Under the pieces are notes generated by a model. The model was not told the origin of the DNA. It worked only from the letters and a program-made list of their open reading frames with translations, and searched no databases. 12,546 nt of DNA from Euryarchaeota archaeon UBA106 (GTDB lineage: Archaea > Thermoplasmatota > Poseidoniia > Poseidoniales > Thalassarchaeaceae). Location: contig DAOJ01000007.1 in the NCBI GenBank assembly GCA_002502365.1, positions 1 through 12,546 on the forward strand, read 5' to 3'. Positions 1 to 7,264 of the stretch are shown piece by piece (the stretch's first letter is position 1; every line of letters begins with the position of its first letter). The translations under genes were made by a program, and so were the position numbers.

Positions 1-494
1 TACTCACTGGTGACTATCACTTTCGCAGGCCTTAGTACCCTATCATGCAGCAAATATCCTGATTCGATTTCTTCAAGGACCTCTCCCGATTCTTGACCTT
101 CTTGAACAGGAACAGTAGCAATTGCTTCCATCTGTGTCGGATCGAATAACTTACCAGTTGTCTCAAGAATGGTGACACCTTCAGATTCAAGAGCCCTTTT
201 CAGAGAATCGAGAGTCATTTTGACTCCATTAGTAATCGCTTCATTGTCTCCATTTTCATTCGCAATTGCTTTCTCTAGAGAGTCGATTGCAGGTATTATT
301 CGAGAGGCTAATCCAGCGGCTCCAAATCGTATTGCTTGGGCCTTGTCCCTCTGCCCTCTTTGTCTAGCATTGGCGGTTTCAGCCTTCGAATACTGCAGTT
401 CTTTCTCAAGTTCAGCTAATTTCGCTTCTAGAACCGCCCTCTCATCTTCCGGTTCTTGGGGCTCCTCAGCATCCTCCGGCTCACCATCTGACAT
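1..494 (-). CDS. grpE: GrpE nucleotide exchange factor, C-terminus cut by the window edge
   Basis: GrpE releases ADP from the Hsp70 chaperone DnaK and so resets its substrate-binding cycle in the cytoplasm. The frame is open from an ATG at 494 to the left edge and gives 164 residues. Visible order: a very acidic N-terminus (residues 1-20), a charged helix of coiled-coil character (about 20-60), then the GrpE core. The C-terminal part carries the family hallmarks: FDPTQMEAIATVPV, a VLEEIESGYLLHDRVLRP stretch and a final AKVIVTSE, which match the GrpE beta domain closely, so only a few residues should be missing. It lies 58 bases downstream of rli1 on the same strand and may be cotranscribed with it; no good Shine-Dalgarno precedes its ATG. 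dnaK and dnaJ would be expected beyond the left edge, which is inference. Archaea that carry DnaK/GrpE are generally thought to have gained them from bacteria. The family call is secure. Confidence 0.93.
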   Translation of the reverse strand, partial: MSDGEPEDAEEPQEPEDERAVLEAKLAELEKELQYSKAETANARQRGQRDKAQAIRFGAAGLASRIIPAIDSLEKAIANENGDNEAITNGVKMTLDSLKRALESEGVTILETTGKLFDPTQMEAIATVPVQEGQESGEVLEEIESGYLLHDRVLRPAKVIVTSE

Positions 495-552
495 AGTCTG
501 TCCGTTCTAAACGACCTTCAAGAATCCAATGGTTACTAACCTTGAAATTATT

Positions 553-2331
553 CTATTCAAGATAGAAGTATTCACCGCTAATCTTCTGTTCTCTATCTTT
601 CCTACTTCCTGGTTTGTTGATTCTAGGCCGGAAGGATTCGTGATCTCTTCTGAATGTTACATCAACATCACTTAGGAATCGATTCATTCCCTTTCTCAAG
701 GACATTGGCCCCTCGGCATTACCGTGAGATCCTCCTTTACCATCGAAGACCAATAATGAATCTGAGACAATATCAATGAAGTAAATATCATGGTCAATTA
801 CCATGGCTGCTTTTTCATTACTTTCCATTGTTCTTCTGATTGCTTTAGCAGCCTCCATTCTAGCGTTTGCATCCAAATGTGCACTAGGCTCATCCAATAG
901 ATACAAATCTGCTTCTTTACCAAGACAAATAGCGATACTTACCGCTTGTAATTCTCCTCCTGAAAGCTTCTTGGCTCTAAGTTCGAGTAATTGGTCAACC
1001 TGCAATGGACGGATTACTTGGGTATTGAATTCACCACTTCTCCACTTAGCTCCAAGTTCTGTATCTAGCCAATCCTGTACAGTTCCATCAAAGTCACTAC
1101 TAACATGTTGTGGCTTATAGGAGATTTCTGCATCCATAGTGCACCAGCCTTGGTCTGGTTCGATCTCTCCTGCAATCATTCTGACCATGGTTGTCTTACC
1201 GGTAGCATTTGGTCCAACAACTCCAACAACTTCTGCGCTACGAACTCTACCCTCGCCAGTCTTGAGTTGGAAGTCTCCGAGTGATTTCTCCATATCTCCC
1301 CAAGAGAGAATTGTCTGCCCAACTTCTTCACCCCTAACCCTACCTCTTAGGAATTGAATTGGCTTATCTCTAATTCTTACATTCTCTTCAGGTAGGAATC
1401 CATCGAGGTAGGAGTTAATCGCAGTCCTAGTAGATCTTGCCGGCGTAAAGATGCCAAAGGCCGCTCTTTCGCCATACACAACATGAAGTAAATCACAGAG
1501 TACGTCCAAGATCGCTAAATCGTGTTCTACAACTAGGATTCTCTTCCCTCTCTCAACCATGTCTTGGATGATTCTTACAATTCGCATTCTTTCGTGAATA
1601 TCAAGATATGAGGAAGGCTCATCGAAGAAGTATACATCAGCCTCTTTCAGCAATGTAGCAGCCATTGCCACTCGCTGTAATTCTCCACCTGAAAGTTGCC
1701 CTAAACTACGATCTAAAATGTGGTCTATTGCTAATAATTCAGCATAATGTTGTAATTCTCCTCTATCATCAACTCGAGTTAGCAATTCCTTTGCCTTTCC
1801 ATCGAAAATTTTGGGTAATTTATCGATGTATTGAGGTTTAACAGCAATCTTAACTCCCTCATCCGAAACCATGGCCAAATAATCTCTTAATTCTCCCCTA
1901 GGGAAAGATTCGATTATTTCTTGCCAATCTCGAGAATCAATCGTCCAGTCCCCAAGATTCGGACGAAGAGAACCGGATAGCAAATTAATCGCGGTTGACT
2001 TTCCCATGCCATTCGGCCCAAGGATGCCAACAACTTGCTCTTCACGAGGTGCAGGTAAGCGGAATAAACGGAAGCCGTTTTCGCCATAGCGATGAGTCAT
2101 ATCTCCATCTAATTCTTCGGGCAGATTTGTAATTATCAAAGCATCAAATGGACACTTGTTTACACATATACCACAACCAATACAAAGAGGTTCTGAAATC
2201 AAGGGTTTTCCACTAGAGTCATCAAGAACAATGCATTCAATTCCGTTGCGAACAGGTGGGCAAAATGCCCAGCATTCAGCATTACATTTCTTGGGCTGGC
2301 ATCGGTCCTCTAGTAATACTGCCACCCTCAT
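553..2331 (-). CDS. rli1: ABCE1/Rli1, ribosome-recycling ATPase with two Fe-S clusters
   Basis: ABCE1 (RNase L inhibitor homologue) splits 70S/80S-type ribosomes into subunits after termination, working with aRF1 or Pelota and using ATP. The 592-residue length is the normal family size. The N-terminal ferredoxin-like domain has the eight ligand cysteines: C11, C16, C20, C24 and C50, C53, C56, C60 (the second set as CIGCGICVNKCP). NBD1 follows: Walker A GPNGMGKST (105-113), signature LSGGELQ (213-219), Walker B with FFDEPSSYLD (235-244) and the H-switch at H270. NBD2: Walker A GPNATGKTT (373-381), signature LSGGELQ (456-462), Walker B LLDEPSAHLD (478-487) and H513. The C-terminus ends in the typical RPRINKPGS...DREQK...GEYFY motif. 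The ATG at 2331 is supported by GGAGG 7 bases upstream (2339-2343). All catalytic elements are intact. It follows the isoprenoid genes by 70 bases and precedes grpE on the same strand. This is the best evidence that the window is archaeal. Confidence 0.97.
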   Translation of the reverse strand: MRVAVLLEDRCQPKKCNAECWAFCPPVRNGIECIVLDDSSGKPLISEPLCIGCGICVNKCPFDALIITNLPEELDGDMTHRYGENGFRLFRLPAPREEQVVGILGPNGMGKSTAINLLSGSLRPNLGDWTIDSRDWQEIIESFPRGELRDYLAMVSDEGVKIAVKPQYIDKLPKIFDGKAKELLTRVDDRGELQHYAELLAIDHILDRSLGQLSGGELQRVAMAATLLKEADVYFFDEPSSYLDIHERMRIVRIIQDMVERGKRILVVEHDLAILDVLCDLLHVVYGERAAFGIFTPARSTRTAINSYLDGFLPEENVRIRDKPIQFLRGRVRGEEVGQTILSWGDMEKSLGDFQLKTGEGRVRSAEVVGVVGPNATGKTTMVRMIAGEIEPDQGWCTMDAEISYKPQHVSSDFDGTVQDWLDTELGAKWRSGEFNTQVIRPLQVDQLLELRAKKLSGGELQAVSIAICLGKEADLYLLDEPSAHLDANARMEAAKAIRRTMESNEKAAMVIDHDIYFIDIVSDSLLVFDGKGGSHGNAEGPMSLRKGMNRFLSDVDVTFRRDHESFRPRINKPGSRKDREQKISGEYFYLE

Positions 2332-2338
2332 TAGTATG

Positions 2339-2343
2339 CCTCC
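2339..2343 (-). promoter_or_regulatory. Shine-Dalgarno site of rli1
   Basis: GGAGG on the minus strand, 7 bases before the ATG of rli1. It settles that start. The surrounding 70-base gap (2332-2401) after the upstream synthase gene shows no convincing TATA box or T-tract to my eye, so readthrough from the isoprenoid genes is possible. Confidence 0.7.
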
Positions 2344-2401
2344 GATTTACTATGCTCGATAATCTTCCCTTCTGTTTTTCCCTTCTAAATCCGCTTATTG
2401 C

Positions 2402-3742
2402 TCACAGAGCAAGGAAGCGATATCTACCGTAAACATATGCAGCCAGAGATATTTTCTCTGCCTTGGAAAGTTGGACACGCTCAGAAAATACATCGCCATC
2501 TTTCTTGTTTATTTTCTTCAATATGGATTCATAGAAGGCCATCATTGCGGCAGGAGAGTATCGAGATTGCCTATCCAACATTGGAAGTAATTTGAATGCT
2601 TTATCTCGATAGGTTTCGGCTCTCTTAATGTATTCATCGACAAATGGTTTCCACCCAGGATGTTCGAGTAATTTAGCCCCACTCTTGATGTCTTCTTCAC
2701 TAATTCCGTATCTGCGCAAATCTTCCATTGGAAGGTAAATTCTGTCCCTTTCTGCGTCCTCAGCAACATCCCTAATGATATTTGTAAGTTGCATGAAAAT
2801 ACCCCATGCTTCTGAGTATTCTCTAGCTTCTAATTTTGAATATCCATAAATTTCTATGCAAACTAATCCTACCGTAGATGCTACTCGATAACAATATGAA
2901 TACAGTTCTTCAAAGGTCTCATATCGATTTCGATGGAAATCATCTTCCATCCCGCTAATCATATCATCAAGTAGTTGTCTTGGTATATTGTATCGACGAA
3001 TTGTATCTTTTAGGGCAATGAAAATTGGGTCTGTGGATGTTACTTGACCATATGCACTTGACAATTTTTTCCTGTAATAGAAAAGTTGAGACATTCTATC
3101 ATTGTAATGATCGCGTGCGACTACTGGACTAGTTCCGGTCAACCTTTCGATGTGAGCCCTATACTCTACAGATTCAGGGTCGTCTGATGAACCACCGGGA
3201 AAGGAATCTATGTAGTCGCCATCTGCAATATCATCCGCTCTTCTACAGAATGCATAGTAAGCGCAGATCGCTCGGCGTGCTTCGATTGGGAGGTACTTGA
3301 AGGAATGATAGAAGTTTCCGGCTTCTATACGTGTTAACTCCTCACAGTATTCGTAGGCAATCTCAATCATATAACCAGGAACTTCTTGTTCCGACCAAAT
3401 TGCTGCATCTATGTGGCCAAATGGATTTACTAATTCCCCTCTAGCTCCCACAACACCCATGAATCGAGCGCCTTCTCGAAGTGTCTCAAGAGCGGTTATT
3501 GAAATCGCACGCGCAGCTTCTTTTGTTATGCTGACAGTAGATCTAACTCCCTCAATTCCAGGATTTTCGATATCCGCATCGACTAAAGAAATGCTTCTCT
3601 CAGCGTCATACCGCATACCCTCTGCGGAATTGATGCTAGAGTCTCTAGGCATGGTCTCGTCGATTAGTAGCCATCGTCTTTCGCTCTTGAACCTCACCCA
3701 CGCATGCGCGCGGGCCGCTTTAGCGGCCCAAACGGGTTTCAA
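2402..3742 (-). CDS. Squalene/phytoene synthase family, HpnD/CrtB-like, with long N-terminal extension
   Basis: Enzymes of this family join two prenyl diphosphates head to head: two farnesyl-PP to presqualene-PP or squalene, or two geranylgeranyl-PP to phytoene. The synthase fold starts near residue 125 (IEIAYEYCEELTRIEAGNFY) and runs to about 420. The first Asp-rich motif is CRRADDIAD (D170, D174) and the second is NIIRDVAED (321-329; D325, D329), followed by RIYLP; YRVASTVGL (286-294) is also typical. Both Mg-diphosphate sites are therefore intact, and the sequence resembles HpnD (presqualene-PP synthase) or CrtB (phytoene synthase). The longest frame begins at TTG 3742, overlapping the stop of the upstream paralogue by 4 bases. 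This gives 446 residues and an N-terminal extension of about 125 residues not usual for the family. ATG alternatives are at 3652 (M31), 3616 (M43), 3458 (M95) and 3368 (M125); none has a strong Shine-Dalgarno. I consider 3652 at least as likely as the TTG. Product specificity cannot be read from the sequence. Confidence 0.85.
   Translation of the reverse strand: MKPVWAAKAARAHAWVRFKSERRWLLIDETMPRDSSINSAEGMRYDAERSISLVDADIENPGIEGVRSTVSITKEAARAISITALETLREGARFMGVVGARGELVNPFGHIDAAIWSEQEVPGYMIEIAYEYCEELTRIEAGNFYHSFKYLPIEARRAICAYYAFCRRADDIADGDYIDSFPGGSSDDPESVEYRAHIERLTGTSPVVARDHYNDRMSQLFYYRKKLSSAYGQVTSTDPIFIALKDTIRRYNIPRQLLDDMISGMEDDFHRNRYETFEELYSYCYRVASTVGLVCIEIYGYSKLEAREYSEAWGIFMQLTNIIRDVAEDAERDRIYLPMEDLRRYGISEEDIKSGAKLLEHPGWKPFVDEYIKRAETYRDKAFKLLPMLDRQSRYSPAAMMAFYESILKKINKKDGDVFSERVQLSKAEKISLAAYVYGRYRFLAL
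3712..3729. repeat. GC-rich inverted repeat at the junction of the two synthase genes
   Basis: gggccgct / agcggccc form a perfect 8-base inverted repeat around a 2-base centre (or 7 bases with a TTTA loop). It lies within a GC-rich block (3697-3729) that also holds the palindrome cgcatgcg (3701-3708), in an otherwise AT-rich neighbourhood. It falls inside the first 11 codons of the downstream synthase if the TTG start is used, or in an 86-base spacer if ATG 3652 is used. No T-tract follows on either strand, so a simple terminator is not supported. A translation-coupling or mRNA-processing hairpin is possible but is inference. Confidence 0.5.
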
Positions 3743-4758
3743 ATGCCATTTCTGGAGCGGTAGGTGGCTTTCTTTAGAATTCTATTTTCAAAAATCCTGA
3801 ATCTTGTCGCTATCATACAAAAAAGCGCAATTTTCTTTATTCTACTTCTTTCAACTTTAATTCTTTCAGCAGAATTCAGAACATTTCCAGTTCTAAGTAG
3901 GCCAATTGTTTCCAAGCCAATCACAATTGGAAGTAAACATGCCATTCTAAGCCTACGATACTTTCTTGGAATCATTCTAATGTATTCTATTGCAGCACTA
4001 TAATGCTCGCAAGTTAAATCAAGATAGTAGTCATAAAGAGGCCTGAATGATTCTATTGAATCTAGGTTTTTTAGGTCGTGATGATTTAATCCGATTTCCT
4101 CTAGTCTATCGCTCGGAATATAACATCGACCTAGTGCTAAATCCGCAGGAATGTCTCTGAGTATGTTTGTCATTTGTAATGCTTTACCAAAGCGAATTCC
4201 CAACTCATCAAAGAGTTCAGTATCAGATACGTCTCCGGATAATTCATTTTGTAATGTAATTGCGGTCCAAAACTCTCCTACGCTACCCGCTACCCTGTAG
4301 GCGTAATCGTCTAACTCAGAGTCATTTTTCAGGCTAGTAAGTTCAGAACCCAAAGCCCCAAACCGAACTAAATCAAGGCGTTGTCCTGAAATAATTACAT
4401 CCAAACAATGCTGCATCAGAATTGCATCATTTGGGTCGATTTTTCGATATTCAGAAATTACAAAATCCAGATTTTCTAAAAGTCTTTTTTCGTCTAAATC
4501 CTCTTGCATGTTTGCAATATTTTGTAAATCTAGAATTTCATTTTCAATTAAGCAATTTTGGTAACCATCCAAAGCCTCGATTAATGCATTTACATCTTCC
4601 GTTTTCGAATCTGCAATGGTGTCTGCAAGTCTGGCTAAAAGATACAGTAAACCTACTTGGTCTCGGACACTTTTAGGTAAATTTGTCAGAGTCAAATGAA
4701 AAGACCTAGAGGTGGCTTTGAGCAATCCATCGATTTGTTCGTTGATTATCTCAGTCAT
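3739..4758 (-). CDS. Squalene/phytoene synthase family protein, HpnC-like partner by context
   Basis: A 339-residue member of the trans-isoprenyl head-to-head synthase family, the usual length for a single-domain enzyme. The N-terminus has the hallmark SRSFHLTLTNLP (17-28) and the first Asp-rich motif ARLADTIAD (42-50; D46, D50). YRVAGSVGEFW (154-164) precedes the second Asp-rich motif TNILRDIPAD (197-206; D202, D206), followed by RCYIP. A basic, fairly hydrophobic C-terminus (300-339) could touch the membrane, but no clear transmembrane segment is seen. It is clearly divergent from the downstream synthase, so the pair is not a recent duplication. The ATG at 4758 is fixed by GAGGGGGTGA 7 bases upstream. 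It sits 51 bases after the HpnE-like gene and its TGA overlaps the TTG of the next gene, which implies translational coupling. By context it would be the hydroxysqualene synthase HpnC or a squalene synthase. The intact second Asp motif leaves the exact reaction open. Confidence 0.85.
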   Translation of the reverse strand: MTEIINEQIDGLLKATSRSFHLTLTNLPKSVRDQVGLLYLLARLADTIADSKTEDVNALIEALDGYQNCLIENEILDLQNIANMQEDLDEKRLLENLDFVISEYRKIDPNDAILMQHCLDVIISGQRLDLVRFGALGSELTSLKNDSELDDYAYRVAGSVGEFWTAITLQNELSGDVSDTELFDELGIRFGKALQMTNILRDIPADLALGRCYIPSDRLEEIGLNHHDLKNLDSIESFRPLYDYYLDLTCEHYSAAIEYIRMIPRKYRRLRMACLLPIVIGLETIGLLRTGNVLNSAERIKVERSRIKKIALFCMIATRFRIFENRILKKATYRSRNGI

Positions 4759-4765
4759 TCTCTAT

Positions 4766-4775
4766 TCACCCCCTC
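4766..4775 (-). promoter_or_regulatory. Shine-Dalgarno site of the first synthase gene
   Basis: GAGGGGGTGA on the minus strand ends 7 bases before the ATG at 4758. It is close to the GGAGGTGA complement of the 16S rRNA 3' end and decides the start of this gene. The gap in which it lies (4759-4809) holds no other element I can support. Confidence 0.75.
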
Positions 4776-4809
4776 TATTCTCAACGTTGACTGCATTTTC
4801 CAGAGTATT

Positions 4810-6276
4810 CTAATCCCAAGTTCTCCAATTCTTATCGCCTCTATCAGGAGGCAATGGCCAATCAGGCCAATTATCGTCATGCTGCCAATCTGTAAAATCT
4901 TTCACAGAGTTTTGCTTCAAAAATGCCGATGCTGCTACCAGACCCGCTCTCGTTGATGCCTCTAGACAAGATGGCCAATCGATATTGATCCAATCGCCTC
5001 CTAAAATCACCCCTTCTCCTGCTTCTAATGCATTTGGGCGAAGGCGTGAGGAGCCCATTGCTAGAGACGTAGCGGAATGATATATTCTAACTACATGAAA
5101 ATCTAGTAATCCGGGAGCCTCTGGGAATGCCGAATTGATTACTCTTTCATATTCTGTTTTTATCAATTCGTCATCCCATTCCAAATATGCATCAGCAAAG
5201 GCAACTGGGCTACATATCCAGTGTCCGGGTAGGCCATCTCTGTTCCCATTATCAATTTCACTAGAACGGTCAAAAAGCATCTGAATCAATGGCTCATCAC
5301 AACAAGTGACGAATGGGGTTCCAACAGGTAAGACAGGCCCCTCATGGAATGCATGTATTCCGATTTGAGATGTATTTCCTAATTTGGTTAGCTTTTCAGC
5401 AACATCATGAGATTGATGACTTGCTGATGAACCTGTTAGTAGCCTAGCTGTGGCAGTAATTGGAGTGCATAAGATAACCATTTTTGATGGGAAAAACCCA
5501 TCCTTTGTGTTAACTCCTGTTACCGTGTCTTTATCTCTGAATAAACTAGTTACCGATGTAGATAGATGTACTTCGACACCTGCAGAATTTAGGGTTCTTC
5601 TAAGAGATGAAGATATGATATTTGTGAAATCAGTTGTAAAACAGCCCTGGTCAAAGGCATCAATTCGGCCAAATAATACCTTTTTTATCAAAAAAATGGC
5701 CGATGACGCGCTTGCCAGAGATGAATCGATGTTTAGTGCCATCTTACAGATTGCATTCCAAAATCGATCAATTGCCCGTTTGGTTTGGCCATTTTCCTGC
5801 AACCATTGAAGAAAACTAATATCGTCTTGTGAAATCCTACTTTCTTCATCCATATTCTGTATTGCTTTGAGGGCTTTCTGCAAAGAAATTTTATCAAATA
5901 ATCCTAGAAAATTTGCATTAACGAAAGAGCCACTTAGGTGATTAGGAGGTGGTACTTTCCCAGATTCGATGTAAGATATTTTACCATTATTAACCTCCAA
6001 GAATGGAATAGATGTCGAGTTTTTTATCCTAACAGATTTTCTATTATCGCAGGTTGCTAACAACTGAAGAAAGCGGCTGTACGTTCGGAATATTACATTC
6101 TGAGTCGGGTCAATTTGTCTACTAAGACCATCAATCTCAACGCTCTTGAAACGTCCTCCAAGTCGATTGGATGATTCAATCAAGGTTACATCGACACCTC
6201 TTCCTGCTAGTGCTAAAGCAGCTGAACAACCAGCAATACCTCCGCCAACCACAACCACCCGCGATTGTAAGCTCAC
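4810..6276 (-). CDS. FAD-dependent desaturase/oxidoreductase, HpnE-like (squalene-associated)
   Basis: HpnE reduces hydroxysqualene to squalene in the bacterial HpnC-HpnD-HpnE route; the same amine-oxidase/phytoene-desaturase superfamily includes carotenoid desaturases. The N-terminus is a Rossmann FAD site: VVVVGGGIAG (7-16), the ribose-binding E34 and the RLGGR motif (38-42). An IDPTQNVIFRTYSRFLQLL stretch follows, resembling the HpnE region after the FAD site. The middle has RFWNAICKMALN, a good match to the HpnE/plant-type desaturase FW.P.C..ALN pattern. The C-terminal FAD-contact motif is GGDWINIDWPSCLEAS (426-441). After residue 454 comes an odd acidic tail with five Trp residues. The start is a GTG at 6276: an in-frame TAA lies a few codons upstream with no other start between, and there is no Shine-Dalgarno. 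It follows sucD by 63 bases and precedes the two synthase genes, which favours squalene over carotenoid work. Substrate is inferred. Confidence 0.82.
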   Translation of the reverse strand: MSLQSRVVVVGGGIAGCSAALALAGRGVDVTLIESSNRLGGRFKSVEIDGLSRQIDPTQNVIFRTYSRFLQLLATCDNRKSVRIKNSTSIPFLEVNNGKISYIESGKVPPPNHLSGSFVNANFLGLFDKISLQKALKAIQNMDEESRISQDDISFLQWLQENGQTKRAIDRFWNAICKMALNIDSSLASASSAIFLIKKVLFGRIDAFDQGCFTTDFTNIISSSLRRTLNSAGVEVHLSTSVTSLFRDKDTVTGVNTKDGFFPSKMVILCTPITATARLLTGSSASHQSHDVAEKLTKLGNTSQIGIHAFHEGPVLPVGTPFVTCCDEPLIQMLFDRSSEIDNGNRDGLPGHWICSPVAFADAYLEWDDELIKTEYERVINSAFPEAPGLLDFHVVRIYHSATSLAMGSSRLRPNALEAGEGVILGGDWINIDWPSCLEASTRAGLVAASAFLKQNSVKDFTDWQHDDNWPDWPLPPDRGDKNWRTWD

Positions 6277-6334
6277 GAATGCTTGGCGGCATACTTTGGA
6301 TTAAGTCTCACCATGAGTTGTGGAAGAAATCCGA

Positions 6335-6351
6335 GGTCTTCATAGAAGACC
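6335..6351. repeat. Inverted repeat over the sucD stop codon, possible terminator
   Basis: ggtcttc / gaagacc is a perfect 7-base inverted repeat with a 3-base loop that spans the TGA of sucD (6340-6342). On the minus strand it is followed by TCGGATTTCTTCC, only weakly T-rich. It could end or attenuate the sucCD transcript before the HpnE-like gene, or be a chance palindrome. The rest of the gap (6277-6334) shows no clear promoter. Confidence 0.35.
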
Positions 6352-7263
6352 GGCTTTTTCCAGAGCCACTTTCAAGACTGCACCGATTTCAGAAGGATCT
6401 CGTGCAATGTGGATTCCCGCCGCTTCGAATGCTGCAAATTTTTCAGCGGCTGTTCCCTTCCCGCCCGAGATAATCGCTCCGGCATGCCCCATCCTCTTTC
6501 CGGGAGGGGCGGTTGATCCTGCAACGAATCCTACAATCGGTTTACTCATGTTTACGGCTGCCCATTCAGCCGCGTCTTCCTCAGCGGTGCCACCTATTTC
6601 TCCAATCATAACTACCGCTACAGTTTGAGGGTCAGATTCGAAGGCGGACAAACAATCAATAAATCCAGTTCCATTAACTGGGTCTCCTCCTATTCCGATG
6701 CAAGTAGACTGCCCTTCGCCGATGCTCATAGTCTGAGCAACTGCTTCGTATGTCAAAGTCCCTGACTTCGATACTACTCCAATCCTACCCTTTGCATGAA
6801 TATGGCCTGGCATAATTCCAATTTTACACCCACCATTTGCCCCTGGGGTTATGATTCCAGGGCAATTTGGTCCGATAAGGCGAATTCCAGGTCTATCATT
6901 TACGTAAGCCACTGCCTTTACCATGTCTAGAGTTGGAATTCCTTCTGTAATACATACAATTACTCCTTCTCCTTTTACTCGATCGAAGGCATCTGCAGCC
7001 TCCATGATAGCCTCTCCGGCGAATGGAGGTGGAACATAGATCACAGTCGCATCTGCATCGGTTTTTTCCACTGCCTCAATCATTCCATCAAATACTGGAA
7101 CATTTCTGTCGGCCAATTGTACGGTTTGACCTCCTTTTCCAGGAGTCACTCCTCCGACTACATCAGTACCATATTCAACCATCTTTTCTCCGTGAAAAGT
7201 ACCTTGGGAACCGGTTATTCCTTGAATTAATAACTTTGAATCCTCTTGTATCCAGATAGCCAT
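6340..7263 (-). CDS. sucD: Succinyl-CoA synthetase alpha subunit
   Basis: SucD carries the CoA site and the phosphorylated histidine of succinate-CoA ligase, which interconverts succinyl-CoA and succinate with substrate-level phosphorylation in the citric acid cycle. From ATG 7263 the protein has 307 residues, a little longer than E. coli SucD. Motifs in order: QGITGSQGTFH (14-24) of the CoA-binding Rossmann domain, GGVTPGKGG (37-45), ITEGIPTLDM (105-114), GPNCPGIITPG (131-141), SKSGTLTYE (165-173), GIGGDPVNGTGFID (190-203), GEIGG (221-225) and RMGHAGAI (257-264) with the catalytic His260. The frame is open further upstream to a TTG at 7278, but that would overlap sucC and lose the Shine-Dalgarno GGAGGTGA (7269-7276), which sits 5 bases before the ATG. 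One base separates it from the sucC stop, so the two subunits are translationally coupled. Confidence 0.97.
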   Translation of the reverse strand: MAIWIQEDSKLLIQGITGSQGTFHGEKMVEYGTDVVGGVTPGKGGQTVQLADRNVPVFDGMIEAVEKTDADATVIYVPPPFAGEAIMEAADAFDRVKGEGVIVCITEGIPTLDMVKAVAYVNDRPGIRLIGPNCPGIITPGANGGCKIGIMPGHIHAKGRIGVVSKSGTLTYEAVAQTMSIGEGQSTCIGIGGDPVNGTGFIDCLSAFESDPQTVAVVMIGEIGGTAEEDAAEWAAVNMSKPIVGFVAGSTAPPGKRMGHAGAIISGGKGTAAEKFAAFEAAGIHIARDPSEIGAVLKVALEKAGLL

Positions 7264-7264
7264 A

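Noticed and set aside
169..510. Plus-strand open frame of 113 codons
   Set aside because: It is antisense to grpE, whose protein matches the family over its whole visible length; the plus-strand product is Ser-rich and featureless.
2386..2416. Short hairpin ttgct / agcaa at the end of the second synthase gene as a terminator
   Set aside because: Only a 5-base stem with no T-tract after it on the minus strand.
3411..3800. Plus-strand open frame of 129 codons over the synthase junction
   Set aside because: Antisense to the N-terminal extension and the end of the upstream synthase, with no recognisable domain. The uncertainty of the extension leaves a small chance, but the composition looks like a shadow.
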